From: Sphingomonas sp. UBA978
GTDB lineage: Bacteria > Pseudomonadota > Alphaproteobacteria > Sphingomonadales > Sphingomonadaceae
Assembly (NCBI RefSeq): GCF_002292295.1
Contig: NZ_DBBS01000008.1
Coordinates: forward strand, 18,463 to 82,462
Length of the DNA: 64,000 nt
Direction of reading: 5' to 3'
The notes beneath the pieces are model-generated. The model saw only the letters and a program-made list of their open reading frames with translations, was not told where the DNA came from and did no database searches. Made by a program: the position numbers and the translations under genes. This document shows positions 37,254 to 46,481 of the stretch, piece after piece. Each line of letters starts with the position of its first letter. The stretch's first letter is position 1.

Positions 37254-39929
37254 TCACGCCGCCAGCGGTTGCTCCGCCAGCGCCGCGCGGATCGCGTCGA
37301 CCGCATCGGCCGCCTTCGACCCGTCCGGTCCGCCACCCTGCGCCATGTCGGGCCGGCCACCGCCGCCCTGCCCGCCGAGCACCGCCACCGCCTTGCGGAG
37401 CAGATCGACCGCGTTGAAACGCCCGGTCAGGTCGTCGCTCACCCCGACCGCGATCGAGGCGCGCCCGTCGTTGACCGCGACCATCACCGCGATGCCCGAT
37501 CCGTCCAGCCGCTGTCTGGCGTCGTCGACCGCGCCGCGCAGGCCCTTGGCCTCGAAGCCGTCGAGCACCTGCCCGATGAACGCGACGCCGCCGATATCCT
37601 CCGGCCCTGCCGCCGCGCCGCCACTGCCGCCGCCCATCGCCAGCGCCTTCTTCGCCTCGGCGAGTTCGCGCTCCAGCCGGCGCCGCTCGTCGAGCAGCGC
37701 GACGACGCGTGCCGGCACCTCGTCGGGCGTGGTCTTCAGCGCGGTCGCCGCCTCGCGCAGGCGTTCGTCGCGCGCGGTCAGATAGGCGCGCGCCGCCTCG
37801 CCGGTCAGCGCCTCGACGCGGCGGACGCCGGACGACACCGCGCCCTCGCCCACCACCTTGAACAGGCCGATATCGCCGAGCGCGTTGACATGGGTGCCGC
37901 CGCACAGCTCGACCGAATAGGTCTTGCCCCCCTCACCACCAACAGCGTCCTCGCTGCCCATCGACACGACGCGCACCTCGTCGCCGTATTTCTCGCCGAA
38001 CAGCGCCATCGCCCCCTCGGCGATCGCCTCGTCAGGGGTCATCAGCCGCGTGGTGACGCTGCCGTTGCCGCGGATCTGCGCGTTCACCGCCGCTTCCGCA
38101 TCGGCAAGTTCCGCCGGCGTCATCGCGACCGGATGCGACACGTCGAAGCGCAGGCGCTCGGGCGCGACGAGCGAGCCCTTCTGCGCGACATGCGTGCCGA
38201 GCCGCTGGCGCAACGCCTCGTGCAGCAGATGCGTCGCCGAATGGTTGGCGCGGATCTGCGCGCGGCGCGCCACGTCGATCTGCAGCCGCACGGCGTCGCC
38301 GACCTTGAGCTCGCCCGCCGTGATGCTGGCGTGATGGACGAAGATGCGGCCGAGTTGCTTCGACGTCTCGCCGACCACCGCACGCAGGCCCGCCTCGGTC
38401 GAAATGGTGCCGGCATCGCCGACCTGTCCGCCGCTTTCGCCGTAGAAGGGCGTCTGGTTGACGATGATCGCGACGCTGTCGCCGGCACCCGCCCGTTCGA
38501 CGCGCACGCCGTCCTTGACCAGCGCCACCACCTCGCCCTCGCCGACATCGGCGCTATAACCGATGAATTCGGTCGAGCCGGTGTCCTCGGCGATGTCGAA
38601 CCACAGATCGTCCGACGCCTTCGCGCCCGAGCCCTTCCAGGCGGCACGGGCGGCGCGCTTCTGCTCGGCCATCGCCACATCGAAACCGGCGCGATCCACG
38701 GATAGGCCGCGCTCGCGCAGCGCGTCCTCGGTCAGGTCATAGGGGAAGCCGAACGTATCGTAGAGCCGGAACGCGGTTTCGCCGGCGAGCGTATCGCCGG
38801 TCTGCATCCCCGCGGTCGCCTCGTCGAGCAGCTTCAGGCCCTTGTCCAGCGTCTTGCGGAACTGCGTCTCTTCCTGCCGCAGCGTCGCTTCGATCAGCGG
38901 CTGCGCGCGGACGAGCTCGGGATAGGCGGCGCCCATCTCGGCGACCAGCGCCGGGACCAGCCGGTGCATCAACGGCTCCTTCGCGCCGAGCAGATGCGCG
39001 TGCCGCATCGCGCGCCGCATGATCCGGCGCAGCACATAGCCGCGTCCCTCGTTCGCCGGCAGCACGCCGTCCGCGACGAGGAAACCCGACGAGCGCAGAT
39101 GATCGGCGATGACGCGATGCGACGCCTTGCGCGGCCCCTCCGCATCGGTACCCGTCAGCGAGGTCGAGGCGGCGATCAGCGCCTTGAACGTATCGGTGTC
39201 GTAATTGTCGGTGACGCCCTGCAGCACCGCCGCGATCCGCTCCAGCCCCATGCCGGTGTCGATCGACTTCTTGGGCAGCTCGCCGACGATCTCGTTGGCG
39301 TCCTGCTCATATTGCATGAACACGAGGTTCCAGATCTCGACGAAGCGGTCGCCATCCTCGTCGGGGCTGCCGGGAGGGCCACCGGGGATATGCGCGCCAT
39401 GATCGTAGAAGATCTCCGAGCAAGGGCCGCACGGCCCGCTGTCGCCCATCGCCCAGAAATTGTCCTTGGTCGCGATGCGGATGATCCGCTCGTCGGGCAG
39501 GTATTTCGTCCAGAGCGCGTGCGCCTCGTCGTCGGTGTGATAGACGGTCGCAGTCAGCTTCTCGGCCGGAATGCCCCACACCCCGGTCAGCAGCGTCCAG
39601 GCATGATGGATCGCCTGTTCCTTGAAATAATCGCCAAACGAGAAATTGCCGAGCATTTCGAAAAACGTATGATGGCGCGCGGTATAGCCGACATTGTCGA
39701 GGTCGTTATGCTTGCCGCCGGCACGAACCGACTTCTGGCTGCTCGTCGCGGTGACATAGGGGCGCGATTCCAGCCCGGTGAAGACGTTCTTGAACGGCAC
39801 CATCCCCGCATTGACGAACATCAGCGTCGGGTCGTTCTGCGGCACGAGCGGCGCGGACGGCACGATCGTGTGCCCCTGCGATGCGAAATAGTCGAGGAAG
39901 CCGCGGCGGATGTCGTTGGTCGAGGTCAT
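37254..39929 (-). CDS. alaS: Alanyl-tRNA synthetase
   Basis: Charges tRNA-Ala with alanine. The 891 residues contain the class II core (RRGFLDYFASQGH, then VNAGMVPFKNVFTG), the tRNA recognition region, an editing domain with zinc ligands in NHSATHLLHEALRQ and CGGTHVNALGDIG, and a C-Ala domain with the Gly-rich GGQGGGGRPDMAQGGG near the end. Start ATG 39929 fits MTSTNDIRRGFL. It lies 12 bases downstream of the dioxygenase stop... on the same strand order, the dioxygenase gene (ending 39942) follows from the upstream M24 gene and alaS starts just after it, so a shared transcript is possible. Confidence 0.97.
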   Translation of the reverse strand: MTSTNDIRRGFLDYFASQGHTIVPSAPLVPQNDPTLMFVNAGMVPFKNVFTGLESRPYVTATSSQKSVRAGGKHNDLDNVGYTARHHTFFEMLGNFSFGDYFKEQAIHHAWTLLTGVWGIPAEKLTATVYHTDDEAHALWTKYLPDERIIRIATKDNFWAMGDSGPCGPCSEIFYDHGAHIPGGPPGSPDEDGDRFVEIWNLVFMQYEQDANEIVGELPKKSIDTGMGLERIAAVLQGVTDNYDTDTFKALIAASTSLTGTDAEGPRKASHRVIADHLRSSGFLVADGVLPANEGRGYVLRRIMRRAMRHAHLLGAKEPLMHRLVPALVAEMGAAYPELVRAQPLIEATLRQEETQFRKTLDKGLKLLDEATAGMQTGDTLAGETAFRLYDTFGFPYDLTEDALRERGLSVDRAGFDVAMAEQKRAARAAWKGSGAKASDDLWFDIAEDTGSTEFIGYSADVGEGEVVALVKDGVRVERAGAGDSVAIIVNQTPFYGESGGQVGDAGTISTEAGLRAVVGETSKQLGRIFVHHASITAGELKVGDAVRLQIDVARRAQIRANHSATHLLHEALRQRLGTHVAQKGSLVAPERLRFDVSHPVAMTPAELADAEAAVNAQIRGNGSVTTRLMTPDEAIAEGAMALFGEKYGDEVRVVSMGSEDAVGGEGGKTYSVELCGGTHVNALGDIGLFKVVGEGAVSSGVRRVEALTGEAARAYLTARDERLREAATALKTTPDEVPARVVALLDERRRLERELAEAKKALAMGGGSGGAAAGPEDIGGVAFIGQVLDGFEAKGLRGAVDDARQRLDGSGIAVMVAVNDGRASIAVGVSDDLTGRFNAVDLLRKAVAVLGGQGGGGRPDMAQGGGPDGSKAADAVDAIRAALAEQPLAA

Positions 39930-39941
39930 AGCGGTAGCGAC

Positions 39942-40643
39942 TTAGGCGAGAGACGGCTCGCCCTCAAGCGCCGTTCGTTGCGCATCCGCCGCCCAGCGCA
40001 GGCCGCCCGGCAGATCGCAACCGGCGATGTCCATCTGCAGGACGCGGCGTCGCGATCCGGTCGCCGCGCGCGCCGAACCGTGAAGGATCGGCGTCGCATA
40101 GAACCAGACGCAGCCCGCGTCCGCCAGACAGGCCGCCTGTCCGCAACGCTCGACGACGCCGTCGATCGCATCCTCCGCAACATAGCCGAGCCGGTGGGAG
40201 CCCGGTGCGACGCACAATGGCGCATTGTCCGTGCCGACGGGATCGAGATGGATGCGGACGGTCACCATCGTGGCGAGAAGCGCGATCGGCGGCGCGGCGT
40301 GCAGGCGCCCCTGTTTGACCGTCCATGGACCATAGCCGGGCACGTCGATCCGCTCGGCGACCTCGATCGTCCGATCCTGATGCCAGCCGAGCGCCCAGTT
40401 CGCGCCATCGCGCTTGTCGAACAGCAACGCGCGGACCGGCCTCGCCCGCGGCCCGAGCAGATCGCGCAACGCCGGGCGGATCGCCCGAAAGGCGGCGAGA
40501 TCATCGCAGATCGCCGGATCGATCCGCAGTCCAGGCCGGTCGATCGTCAATCGTGCGAACAGCCGTTCGATCCCGGCGAGCCCGGCCGCGTCGATCCGCC
40601 CCGGCCAGAGCCCGAAGCCCGCATCGGCGAGCGCTGCCCTCAT
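39942..40643 (-). CDS. Phytanoyl-CoA dioxygenase (PhyH)-family protein
   Basis: A 233-residue Fe(II)/2-oxoglutarate dioxygenase-like protein. The metal triad is visible as His and Asp in GWHQDRT and a distal His in ILHGSARAA; an arginine for 2-oxoglutarate lies in TGSRRRVLQMD. The GSHRLGYV motif is typical of the family. The start is ATG 40643, which overlaps the stop of the M24 peptidase gene by 4 bases. The substrate is unknown; many bacterial members act on small lipid or amino-acid-like molecules. No partner gene in the window points to a pathway. Confidence 0.88.
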   Translation of the reverse strand: MRAALADAGFGLWPGRIDAAGLAGIERLFARLTIDRPGLRIDPAICDDLAAFRAIRPALRDLLGPRARPVRALLFDKRDGANWALGWHQDRTIEVAERIDVPGYGPWTVKQGRLHAAPPIALLATMVTVRIHLDPVGTDNAPLCVAPGSHRLGYVAEDAIDGVVERCGQAACLADAGCVWFYATPILHGSARAATGSRRRVLQMDIAGCDLPGGLRWAADAQRTALEGEPSLA

Positions 40644-41899
40644 GCCAGCGGCGCGTCGATCGACGACGGCGGCGTACTGAACCATCGGGGCCCTTCGGCG
40701 GTCATGTGGAAGCAGTCCTCCAGCCGGACGCCGAAGCGGCCGGGCAGGTAGATGCCGGGTTCGTTCGAGAAACACATACCGGGCGCGAGCCGCGTCGTCT
40801 CGCCGCGGACGAGATTGACGGGCTCGTGCCCGTCCATGCCGATGCCGTGACCGGTACGGTGCGACAGGCCGGGCAGCTTGTAGTCGGGGCCGTAGCCGAG
40901 CCCGGTGTAATAGGCCCGCACCGCATCGTCGACGCTGCCCGCAGTGGCGCCGAGCTTTGCCGCGGACAGCGCGACCTGCTGGCCGCGGGCGGCATCGGCC
41001 CAGACCTTGCGCTGGTCGGCGGTGGCGCGGCCCTTGGGCACCCAGGTGCGCGACACGTCGGACTGATAGCCCTGCACGGTGCAGCCGCAATCCATCAGCA
41101 GGATCTGGTCGGGCGCGATCCGATGCACCTCGCGGCTGCCATGCGGCAGCGCGGCGGCGGGGCCGATCAGCGCGAGGGCAAATTCGGGATCGCCGCCCAG
41201 CCTGCGCGTCGCCGCGGTCATCAGCGCGCCGATCTCCGCGCCGGTCATGCCCGTCTCGATCCGGGGCGCGAGCCAGCGATAGGCGGCGATGGTCACGTCG
41301 GTCGCGGTCTGCATCAGTGCCAGCTCGGCCGGGGTCTTCACCATGCGGCAACCGCGCACGACCGGATTGGCGCTCACCTGACGCACGGCGGGCGCGAAGC
41401 GGGCGAGGTCGGCGGGGATGAAGGTACGCGTCGTCTCCTCGATTCCGATCGGCAGGCGGTCGAGGCGGCGCTCCTTCAGCCAGGCGGCGACGATCGCCAG
41501 TGCGTTACCGTCCTCCTGCCAGACCCGCACCTCGGCAGGGACGGCGAGCGTCTGGCGGACGGAGGGCTCCTCGAAGAAGGGCGTGACGATCAGCGGCTGC
41601 CCCTCGCGGGGCAGGATCGCCAGCGTCGGACGTTCGCTGCGGCCCCAGCGGACACCGGTGAAATAGACCATCGACGAACCCGGTTCGATCAGCACCGCCC
41701 CCATGCCGTTCGCGCGCATCAGCGCCTGCGCCCGCGACAGCCGGCGGGCCCGCTCGTCCGGGCCGATCGGCACCGCGCCGGTGGTGATGTCGCGCAGGTC
41801 GGACAGGTCCGGTTCGGCGGCACGCAGCACACCGGTAGACAGCAGCGGTATCGCGGCTAAACCGGCGAGCAACGTGCGGCGGGAGGGGGAGACGACCAT
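40640..41899 (-). CDS. Tat-exported M24-family peptidase (Xaa-Pro aminopeptidase-like)
   Basis: A 419-residue pita-bread metallopeptidase homologue. The N-terminus carries a twin-arginine signal (SPSRRTLLAGLAAIPLL). A creatinase-like N domain precedes the M24 domain, in which LLMDCGCTVQGYQSDVSRTW, GHGIGMDGHEP and SNEPGIYLPGRFGVRLED are recognisable (each read in parts). The first metal ligand region is LMDCGC rather than the usual D-x-G; DVSRTW is intact. Export after folding fits a metalloenzyme. It is coupled to the PhyH gene and divergent from the symporter. Confidence 0.9.
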   Translation of the reverse strand: MVVSPSRRTLLAGLAAIPLLSTGVLRAAEPDLSDLRDITTGAVPIGPDERARRLSRAQALMRANGMGAVLIEPGSSMVYFTGVRWGRSERPTLAILPREGQPLIVTPFFEEPSVRQTLAVPAEVRVWQEDGNALAIVAAWLKERRLDRLPIGIEETTRTFIPADLARFAPAVRQVSANPVVRGCRMVKTPAELALMQTATDVTIAAYRWLAPRIETGMTGAEIGALMTAATRRLGGDPEFALALIGPAAALPHGSREVHRIAPDQILLMDCGCTVQGYQSDVSRTWVPKGRATADQRKVWADAARGQQVALSAAKLGATAGSVDDAVRAYYTGLGYGPDYKLPGLSHRTGHGIGMDGHEPVNLVRGETTRLAPGMCFSNEPGIYLPGRFGVRLEDCFHMTAEGPRWFSTPPSSIDAPLA

Positions 41900-41970
41900 C
41901 GCAGATCGATAGGGCGCTTGACCCTGGACCCGCAATCCCCTTCCCTGCCGGCAAATTCGGGAGTGCGTGC

Positions 41971-43287
41971 ATGGCCAAGCGGCTGACTGTGTTTATCGTG
42001 ATCGGCCTGCTGCTCGGCATCGTCGCGGGATTGGCGATCAACGGCTGGCTCGACGACGGCACCCCCGTCGCCGCCGAGCGGCTGAAGGCGATCGCCGGCT
42101 ATTTCTCGATCGGCACGACGATCTTCCTGCGCCTCATCAAGATGATTATCGCGCCGCTCGTGTTCGCCACGCTGGTCAGCGGCATCGCGCAGATGGGCGA
42201 CACCGCGGCGCTGGGACGGGTCGGTGCCAAGGCGATCGGCTGGTTCGTCTGCGCCAGCCTGCTGTCGCTCGGCCTCGGGCTGATCCTGGTCAACGCGATC
42301 CAGCCGGGGGTCGGCATCAATCTGCCGCTGCCGCCGGTCGGAGCGGATGCGGGCGTGTCGACCGACGCGTTCAGCCTCGCCAAGTTCATCACCCATATCG
42401 TGCCGGCATCGATGATCGAGGCGATGGCGACCAACGAGATCCTGCAGATCGTCGTCTTCTCGATCTTCGTCGGCGTCGCGATCACCGCGGTCGGCGACGT
42501 CGCCAGGCCGCTGGTCCGCGCGGTCGAGGCGCTGGTCGCGATCATGTTGCAGATCACCGACTATGTCATGCGCTTCGCGCCGATCGCCGTGTTCTGCGCG
42601 GTCACCGCAACGCTCGCCGAGCGCGGCGCCGGGGTGATCGGACAGCTCGCCTTCTTCATGGGCAGCTTCTACCTCGCCCTGGTCGTGCTGTGGGCGATCC
42701 TGCTCGGGATCGGCTTCCTGTTCATCGGGCCGCGCATCCGCGACCTCGTGCGTTACATCCGCGAACCGTTGCTGGTCGCGTTCACCACTGCCTCCTCGGA
42801 GGCCGCCTATCCGCGCATGCTGGAGGCGCTCGACCGGTTCGGTGTGCCGCCCAAGATCGCCAGCTTCGTGCTGCCGCTGGGCTATTCGTTCAATCTCGAC
42901 GGCTCGATGATGTACGTGACCTTTGCGTCAATCTTCATCGCCCAAGCCTACGGCATCGACATGCCACTAGGGACGCAGATCGCGATGCTGCTGTTCCTGA
43001 TGATCTCGTCCAAGGGGATCGCCGCGGTGCCGCGTGCCAGCCTTGTCGTGATCGCCGCGGTGCTGCCGGTGTTCGACATTCCTGAGGCTGGGCTTCTGCT
43101 CATCCTCGCGATCGACCATTTCCTCGACATGGGCCGCACCGCAACCAACGTCATCGGTAACGCGGTAGCAAGCGCCGTAGTGGCGAAATGGGAGGGCGGA
43201 TTCGATCCCCGCGAACCCGCCGAGATCGATCCACCGCGGGCGCCATCGCACGTGCCCGAACCGCCCGCGCCGACCAGCTTCCGCTGA
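41971..43287 (+). CDS. Dicarboxylate/amino acid:cation symporter (DAACS family)
   Basis: A 438-residue inner-membrane transporter, a glutamate/aspartate or C4-dicarboxylate importer driven by protons or sodium. Hydrophobic helices fill most of the chain. FLRLIKMIIAPLVFATLVSG marks helix 2, TTASSEAAYPRMLEAL corresponds to re-entrant loop HP1, YSFNLDGSMMYVTFAS to TM7 and DHFLDMGRTATNVIGNAVAS to TM8. The conserved arginine after DMG (substrate carboxylate ligand) is present. The C-terminus is Pro-rich. It is divergent from the M24 gene. Confidence 0.95.
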   Translation: MAKRLTVFIVIGLLLGIVAGLAINGWLDDGTPVAAERLKAIAGYFSIGTTIFLRLIKMIIAPLVFATLVSGIAQMGDTAALGRVGAKAIGWFVCASLLSLGLGLILVNAIQPGVGINLPLPPVGADAGVSTDAFSLAKFITHIVPASMIEAMATNEILQIVVFSIFVGVAITAVGDVARPLVRAVEALVAIMLQITDYVMRFAPIAVFCAVTATLAERGAGVIGQLAFFMGSFYLALVVLWAILLGIGFLFIGPRIRDLVRYIREPLLVAFTTASSEAAYPRMLEALDRFGVPPKIASFVLPLGYSFNLDGSMMYVTFASIFIAQAYGIDMPLGTQIAMLLFLMISSKGIAAVPRASLVVIAAVLPVFDIPEAGLLLILAIDHFLDMGRTATNVIGNAVASAVVAKWEGGFDPREPAEIDPPRAPSHVPEPPAPTSFR

Positions 43288-43302
43288 TCGGCAGCGGGGA
43301 CA

Positions 43303-43935
43303 TCACGCGTAGGCGTAGGGGCCGCCCTTGGCGAGGGCGGCCTGATAGGCCGGGCGGGCGTGGACCTTCTCCAGCCAAGCGATCGTCGCCGGGCGCGAGG
43401 CGTCGAGCCCGGCCCGGCTGCGCGCCGCCTCGATCGGGAAGCTCATCATGACATCCGCGGCCGTCATCTCGTTGCCCGCGAACCAGGGACGCTGCGCCAG
43501 TTCCGATTCGACGTAATCGAGGTGAACGTCGATCATCGGCTGGATGCGCTTGATCGCCGGCTTGCCCATCAGCGGAATGCGGCTCAGCACCAGCTTGAGG
43601 AACAGCGGCGGCATCATCGATCCTTCCGCATAATGGAGCCAGAACCGATACCGCAGCGCCGAATCGCGATGCGCGGGCGGGCCGAGGCGGCCGTCCGCCT
43701 TTTCGACCAGATATTCGACGATCGCCCCGGTTTCGGCGACGACATGACAGGTGCCGTCATCGTCCTCGATCACCGGCGACTTGCCGAGCGGATGCACGCG
43801 CTTCAGTTCGGGCGGCGCGAGCATCGTCGTCCGGTCGCGCTCGTAGCGCTCGATCCGATAGTCGAGGCCGAGTTCCTCGAGCATCCAGAGCACCCGTTGC
43901 GACCGGCTGTTTTCGAGATGGTGGACGACGATCAT
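43303..43935 (-). CDS. Glutathione S-transferase
   Basis: A 210-residue GST. The thioredoxin-like domain begins with MIVVHHLENSRSQRVLWMLEELGLDY, whose serine (SRSQRV) is the probable catalytic residue, and contains the cis-proline region GKSPVIEDDD followed by ETGAIVEYL. The helical C-terminal domain has the typical MTAADVMMSFPI. The start is set by a GGGAGAGA site close before ATG 43935. It lies 14 bases downstream of the methyltransferase gene and may share its transcript. Confidence 0.93.
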   Translation of the reverse strand: MIVVHHLENSRSQRVLWMLEELGLDYRIERYERDRTTMLAPPELKRVHPLGKSPVIEDDDGTCHVVAETGAIVEYLVEKADGRLGPPAHRDSALRYRFWLHYAEGSMMPPLFLKLVLSRIPLMGKPAIKRIQPMIDVHLDYVESELAQRPWFAGNEMTAADVMMSFPIEAARSRAGLDASRPATIAWLEKVHARPAYQAALAKGGPYAYA

Positions 43936-43949
43936 GCTCTCTCCCTTTG

Positions 43950-44774
43950 TCAGGCGGTGGCCCGCCATATCCATGCCGACGCCGCAAAGGCGACGGTGCT
44001 GCCGGTACGATAACGTTCCAGCACGGCTTTGAGCCGCGCGTCCAGCGCGACGGGATCGGCGGCCTGTTGCAGCATGGAGGCGAGCGGGCCGATACGGCGG
44101 AAGAAGGCGGCGGCGTCTGCGACCGGATCGTCGCCCGCGCCGGCCAGATAGCGGAAATCGACGCGGGCGTAGCTATCGATCGTCCAGCCGGCATGTTTTA
44201 GGATGGCGGCGGTAACCGACGGGTCGGCGAAGCCGAACGGGCCGGGCGCATAGTCGGTCGGGACCGGCGGGCGGATGCCGGTTACCTGTTCGACGAGATC
44301 GGAGGCCCAGACATTGTCGCTGCGGTCGCGGAAGCAGGAGAAGATCAATCCCGCACCCGGCCGGCTTGCCGCGCGCAGGCCGGCGAAGGCGACGACCGGG
44401 TCCCCGAAGAACATGACGCCGTGGCGCGACACCAGCAGGTCAAGCGGCGCCAGCATCCGGGCGACGTCGGTCGCGTCGCCGAGGCGGAAGGCGAGGTTGG
44501 CCTGTCCGGCCCGGCGGCGATCCGCAACCAAGACCAATTCGGGCGACAGGTCGACGCCCAAGACCTGAGCATCCGCGCGGGCGCGGGCCAACGCTAGGCT
44601 GGTCGATCCCGCACCGCAGCCGACATCGAGGCTGCAAAACGGGCCAGCGGGCGCGGCTGCGAGGATCGCCGCGTCGAGATGCGGCGTCAGGCCGGCGAAC
44701 GAGCGATCGGTACGCTCCCATTCGATCGCCCAGGTCTGGCCGACGCGGCCTGTCCAGTCGAAGGCGGAGGTCAT
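43950..44774 (-). CDS. SAM-dependent methyltransferase, class I
   Basis: A 274-residue protein with motif I LDVGCGAGSTSLALA, the acidic VDLSPELV at strand 2, and GDATDVARM followed by LVSRHGVMFFGDP, as in small-molecule methyltransferases of the UbiE/COQ5-like type. No extra domain is visible. The substrate is unknown. It precedes the GST gene with a 14-base gap. Its upstream side is the 556-base non-coding stretch before recA. Confidence 0.9.
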   Translation of the reverse strand: MTSAFDWTGRVGQTWAIEWERTDRSFAGLTPHLDAAILAAAPAGPFCSLDVGCGAGSTSLALARARADAQVLGVDLSPELVLVADRRRAGQANLAFRLGDATDVARMLAPLDLLVSRHGVMFFGDPVVAFAGLRAASRPGAGLIFSCFRDRSDNVWASDLVEQVTGIRPPVPTDYAPGPFGFADPSVTAAILKHAGWTIDSYARVDFRYLAGAGDDPVADAAAFFRRIGPLASMLQQAADPVALDARLKAVLERYRTGSTVAFAASAWIWRATA

Positions 44775-44980
44775 GGCATGGGCTCCCTCAGGCGTGACGC
44801 GGGGATTGATGGTGGCAACTCGCCGGCCCTATGGGGTCGTTGCCGCCATTCTCTCAAGGTCAGGACCTGTCCGTAACATATAAGCCCGTTGCGCTCGGCA
44901 GCTCGAAAAACGCTTGGCCTTCTTCGGTCTCGAAACGAATCATCCCCCTTCGGCCTCCATGCCATCTTGGTAAACAAAAG

Positions 44981-45128
44981 AGAGAGTTCACGCGGAGACG
45001 CGGAGGCGTCGCGCCAGTCGAGGCAGGAATCTTCTCATCACAGCAGCAAGGTGTCGGAATCAAGCTGCCGCATGCGGAACACCTCCGCGTCCTCCGCGCC
45101 TCCGCGCGAACCCAAGCTCTTTTTTTTA
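44981..45128. repeat. Intergenic inverted-repeat element (CGCGGAGA family), copy 2
   Basis: The region between the methyltransferase and recA (44775-45330) has no established gene. It contains a left arm TTCACGCGGAGACGCGGAGG at about 44988-45006 and a right arm of CTCCGCG units at about 45082-45110 ending CGCGCGAACCC, then a run of eight T. Reversing the right arm gives nearly the same string as the left. It matches copy 1 at 1192-1386 except that GGA replaces GAA. Confidence 0.72.
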
Positions 45129-45200
45129 TACGCGTCAGTGCGCGTAAATGCCGATGGGCCCTGACACCCTCCGTACGGGCGACAGGAAGGATCCCGGACC

Positions 45201-45290
45201 ATGTCCAGCATGACGGCCGGCACGACATGGTGGTTCATCACCACCCGGACGACGCCGCCGCCGGGCCCCTCGAAAAAGGCCCGCCGTTGA
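45201..45290 (+). CDS. Possible leader-peptide small ORF with tandem Trp codons
   Basis: A 29-codon ORF reading MSSMTAGTTWWFITTRTTPP, then PGPSKKARR and a stop. It is preceded by AGGAAGG at 45184-45190. Thr makes up seven of 29 residues and two Trp codons are adjacent, the style of an attenuation leader peptide. GC-rich stems follow: CGGGCC/GGCCCG (45262-45267 with 45278-45283) and CGCCG/CGGCG (45282-45286 with 45291-45295), which overlap by two bases and so exclude each other. No biosynthetic gene follows: the 3' end of recA converges from 45331. It may be a stand-alone leader RNA, or not a gene at all. Confidence 0.35.
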   Translation: MSSMTAGTTWWFITTRTTPPPGPSKKARR

Positions 45291-45305
45291 CGGCGAGCCC
45301 CCTTT

Positions 45306-45324
45306 CGTACCCGGACAGGGTACG
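45306..45324. terminator. Hairpin at the 3' end of recA
   Basis: A 7-base perfect stem CGTACCC / GGGTACG with a GGACA loop, six bases beyond the recA stop. On the recA strand it is followed by AAAGGGGG, not T, so it is a weak terminator candidate. On the plus strand CCCCCTTT precedes it. Confidence 0.45.
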
Positions 45325-45330
45325 ATCGCA

Positions 45331-46404
45331 TCAGATGTCGTCTTCGGCGTCCGGGCCGGTCATCATCTCTTCGGCGACCTTTTCGGTGCGCTGGCGGATC
45401 GCCTTTTCGAGGCGGTCGGCCATGTCCGGATGCTCGCGCAGATAGGTCTTCGAATTCTCGCGGCCCTGGCCGATGCGGACACTGTCATAGCTGAACCACG
45501 CACCCGACTTCTCGACGAGGCCGGCCTTGACGCCGAGGTCGAGGATTTCGCCGATCTTGGAGATGCCCTCCCCGTACATGATGTCGAATTCGACCTGCTT
45601 GAACGGCGGGGCAACCTTGTTCTTGACGACCTTCACGCGGGTCGCGTTGCCGGTCACCTCTTCCTTGTCCTTGATCGCACCGGTACGGCGGATGTCGAGA
45701 CGGACCGAAGCATAGAATTTGAGCGCATTGCCGCCCGTCGTCGTCTCCGGATTGCCGTACATCACGCCGATCTTCATGCGCAGCTGGTTGATGAAGATCA
45801 CCATGCAGCGCGAGCGGCTGATCGATCCGGTCAGCTTGCGCAGGCTCTGCGACATGAGGCGCGCCTGAAGACCGACGTGGCTGTCGCCCATCTCGCCCTC
45901 GATTTCCGCGCGCGGCACGAGCGCAGCGACCGAATCGACCACGAGCACGTCGATCGCGTTGGAGCGGACGAGCGTGTCGACGATCTCGAGCGCCTGTTCG
46001 CCCGTATCGGGCTGCGAGACGATCAGTTCGTCGATATTGACGCCCAGCTTCTTGGCATAGACCGGGTCGAGCGCATGTTCCGCATCGACGAAGGCGGCGG
46101 TGCCGCCACCCTTCTGCGCCTCGGCGATGACGTGCAGCGCGAGCGTGGTCTTGCCCGAGGATTCGGGGCCATAGACCTCGATCACGCGGCCACGCGGCAG
46201 GCCGCCGACGCCGAGGGCGATATCGAGCCCCAGGGATCCGGTGGAGATCGTCTCGACCTCCATCGACTGTTTCGCGCCGAGCTTCATCGCCGAGCCCTTG
46301 CCGAAGGCACGGTCGATCTGGGCTAGAGCGGCGTCGAGCGCCTTCTGGCGGTCGGTGGATGCGGTTGCCATGCCGGTATCGATCACTTTCAGATTGGCGG
46401 CCAT
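45331..46404 (-). CDS. recA: Recombinase RecA
   Basis: The 357-residue strand-exchange and LexA co-protease protein. Walker A is GPESSGKTTLALH, with EVYGPES before it; the L2 region GNALKFYASVRLDIRR and KVKVVKNKVAPPFKQ (read in parts) are typical. An acidic C-terminal tail (GPDAEDDI) is present. A LexA box lies 78 bases upstream of the start, consistent with SOS induction. It follows the ispE gene but with 127 bases between, so it probably has its own promoter. Confidence 0.98.
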   Translation of the reverse strand: MAANLKVIDTGMATASTDRQKALDAALAQIDRAFGKGSAMKLGAKQSMEVETISTGSLGLDIALGVGGLPRGRVIEVYGPESSGKTTLALHVIAEAQKGGGTAAFVDAEHALDPVYAKKLGVNIDELIVSQPDTGEQALEIVDTLVRSNAIDVLVVDSVAALVPRAEIEGEMGDSHVGLQARLMSQSLRKLTGSISRSRCMVIFINQLRMKIGVMYGNPETTTGGNALKFYASVRLDIRRTGAIKDKEEVTGNATRVKVVKNKVAPPFKQVEFDIMYGEGISKIGEILDLGVKAGLVEKSGAWFSYDSVRIGQGRENSKTYLREHPDMADRLEKAIRQRTEKVAEEMMTGPDAEDDI

Positions 46405-46481
46405 CGGGAGCTTCCCTCGCTAGAGCAAGCGCGCCATCGGGGCAACGCGTCTGTTCGCTATGTACGATGTTTGTTCTTATG

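Noticed and set aside
44831..45445. 204-codon plus-strand frame across the inverted-repeat element before recA
   Set aside because: It reads through repeat arms and the recA end; composition is nonsense.
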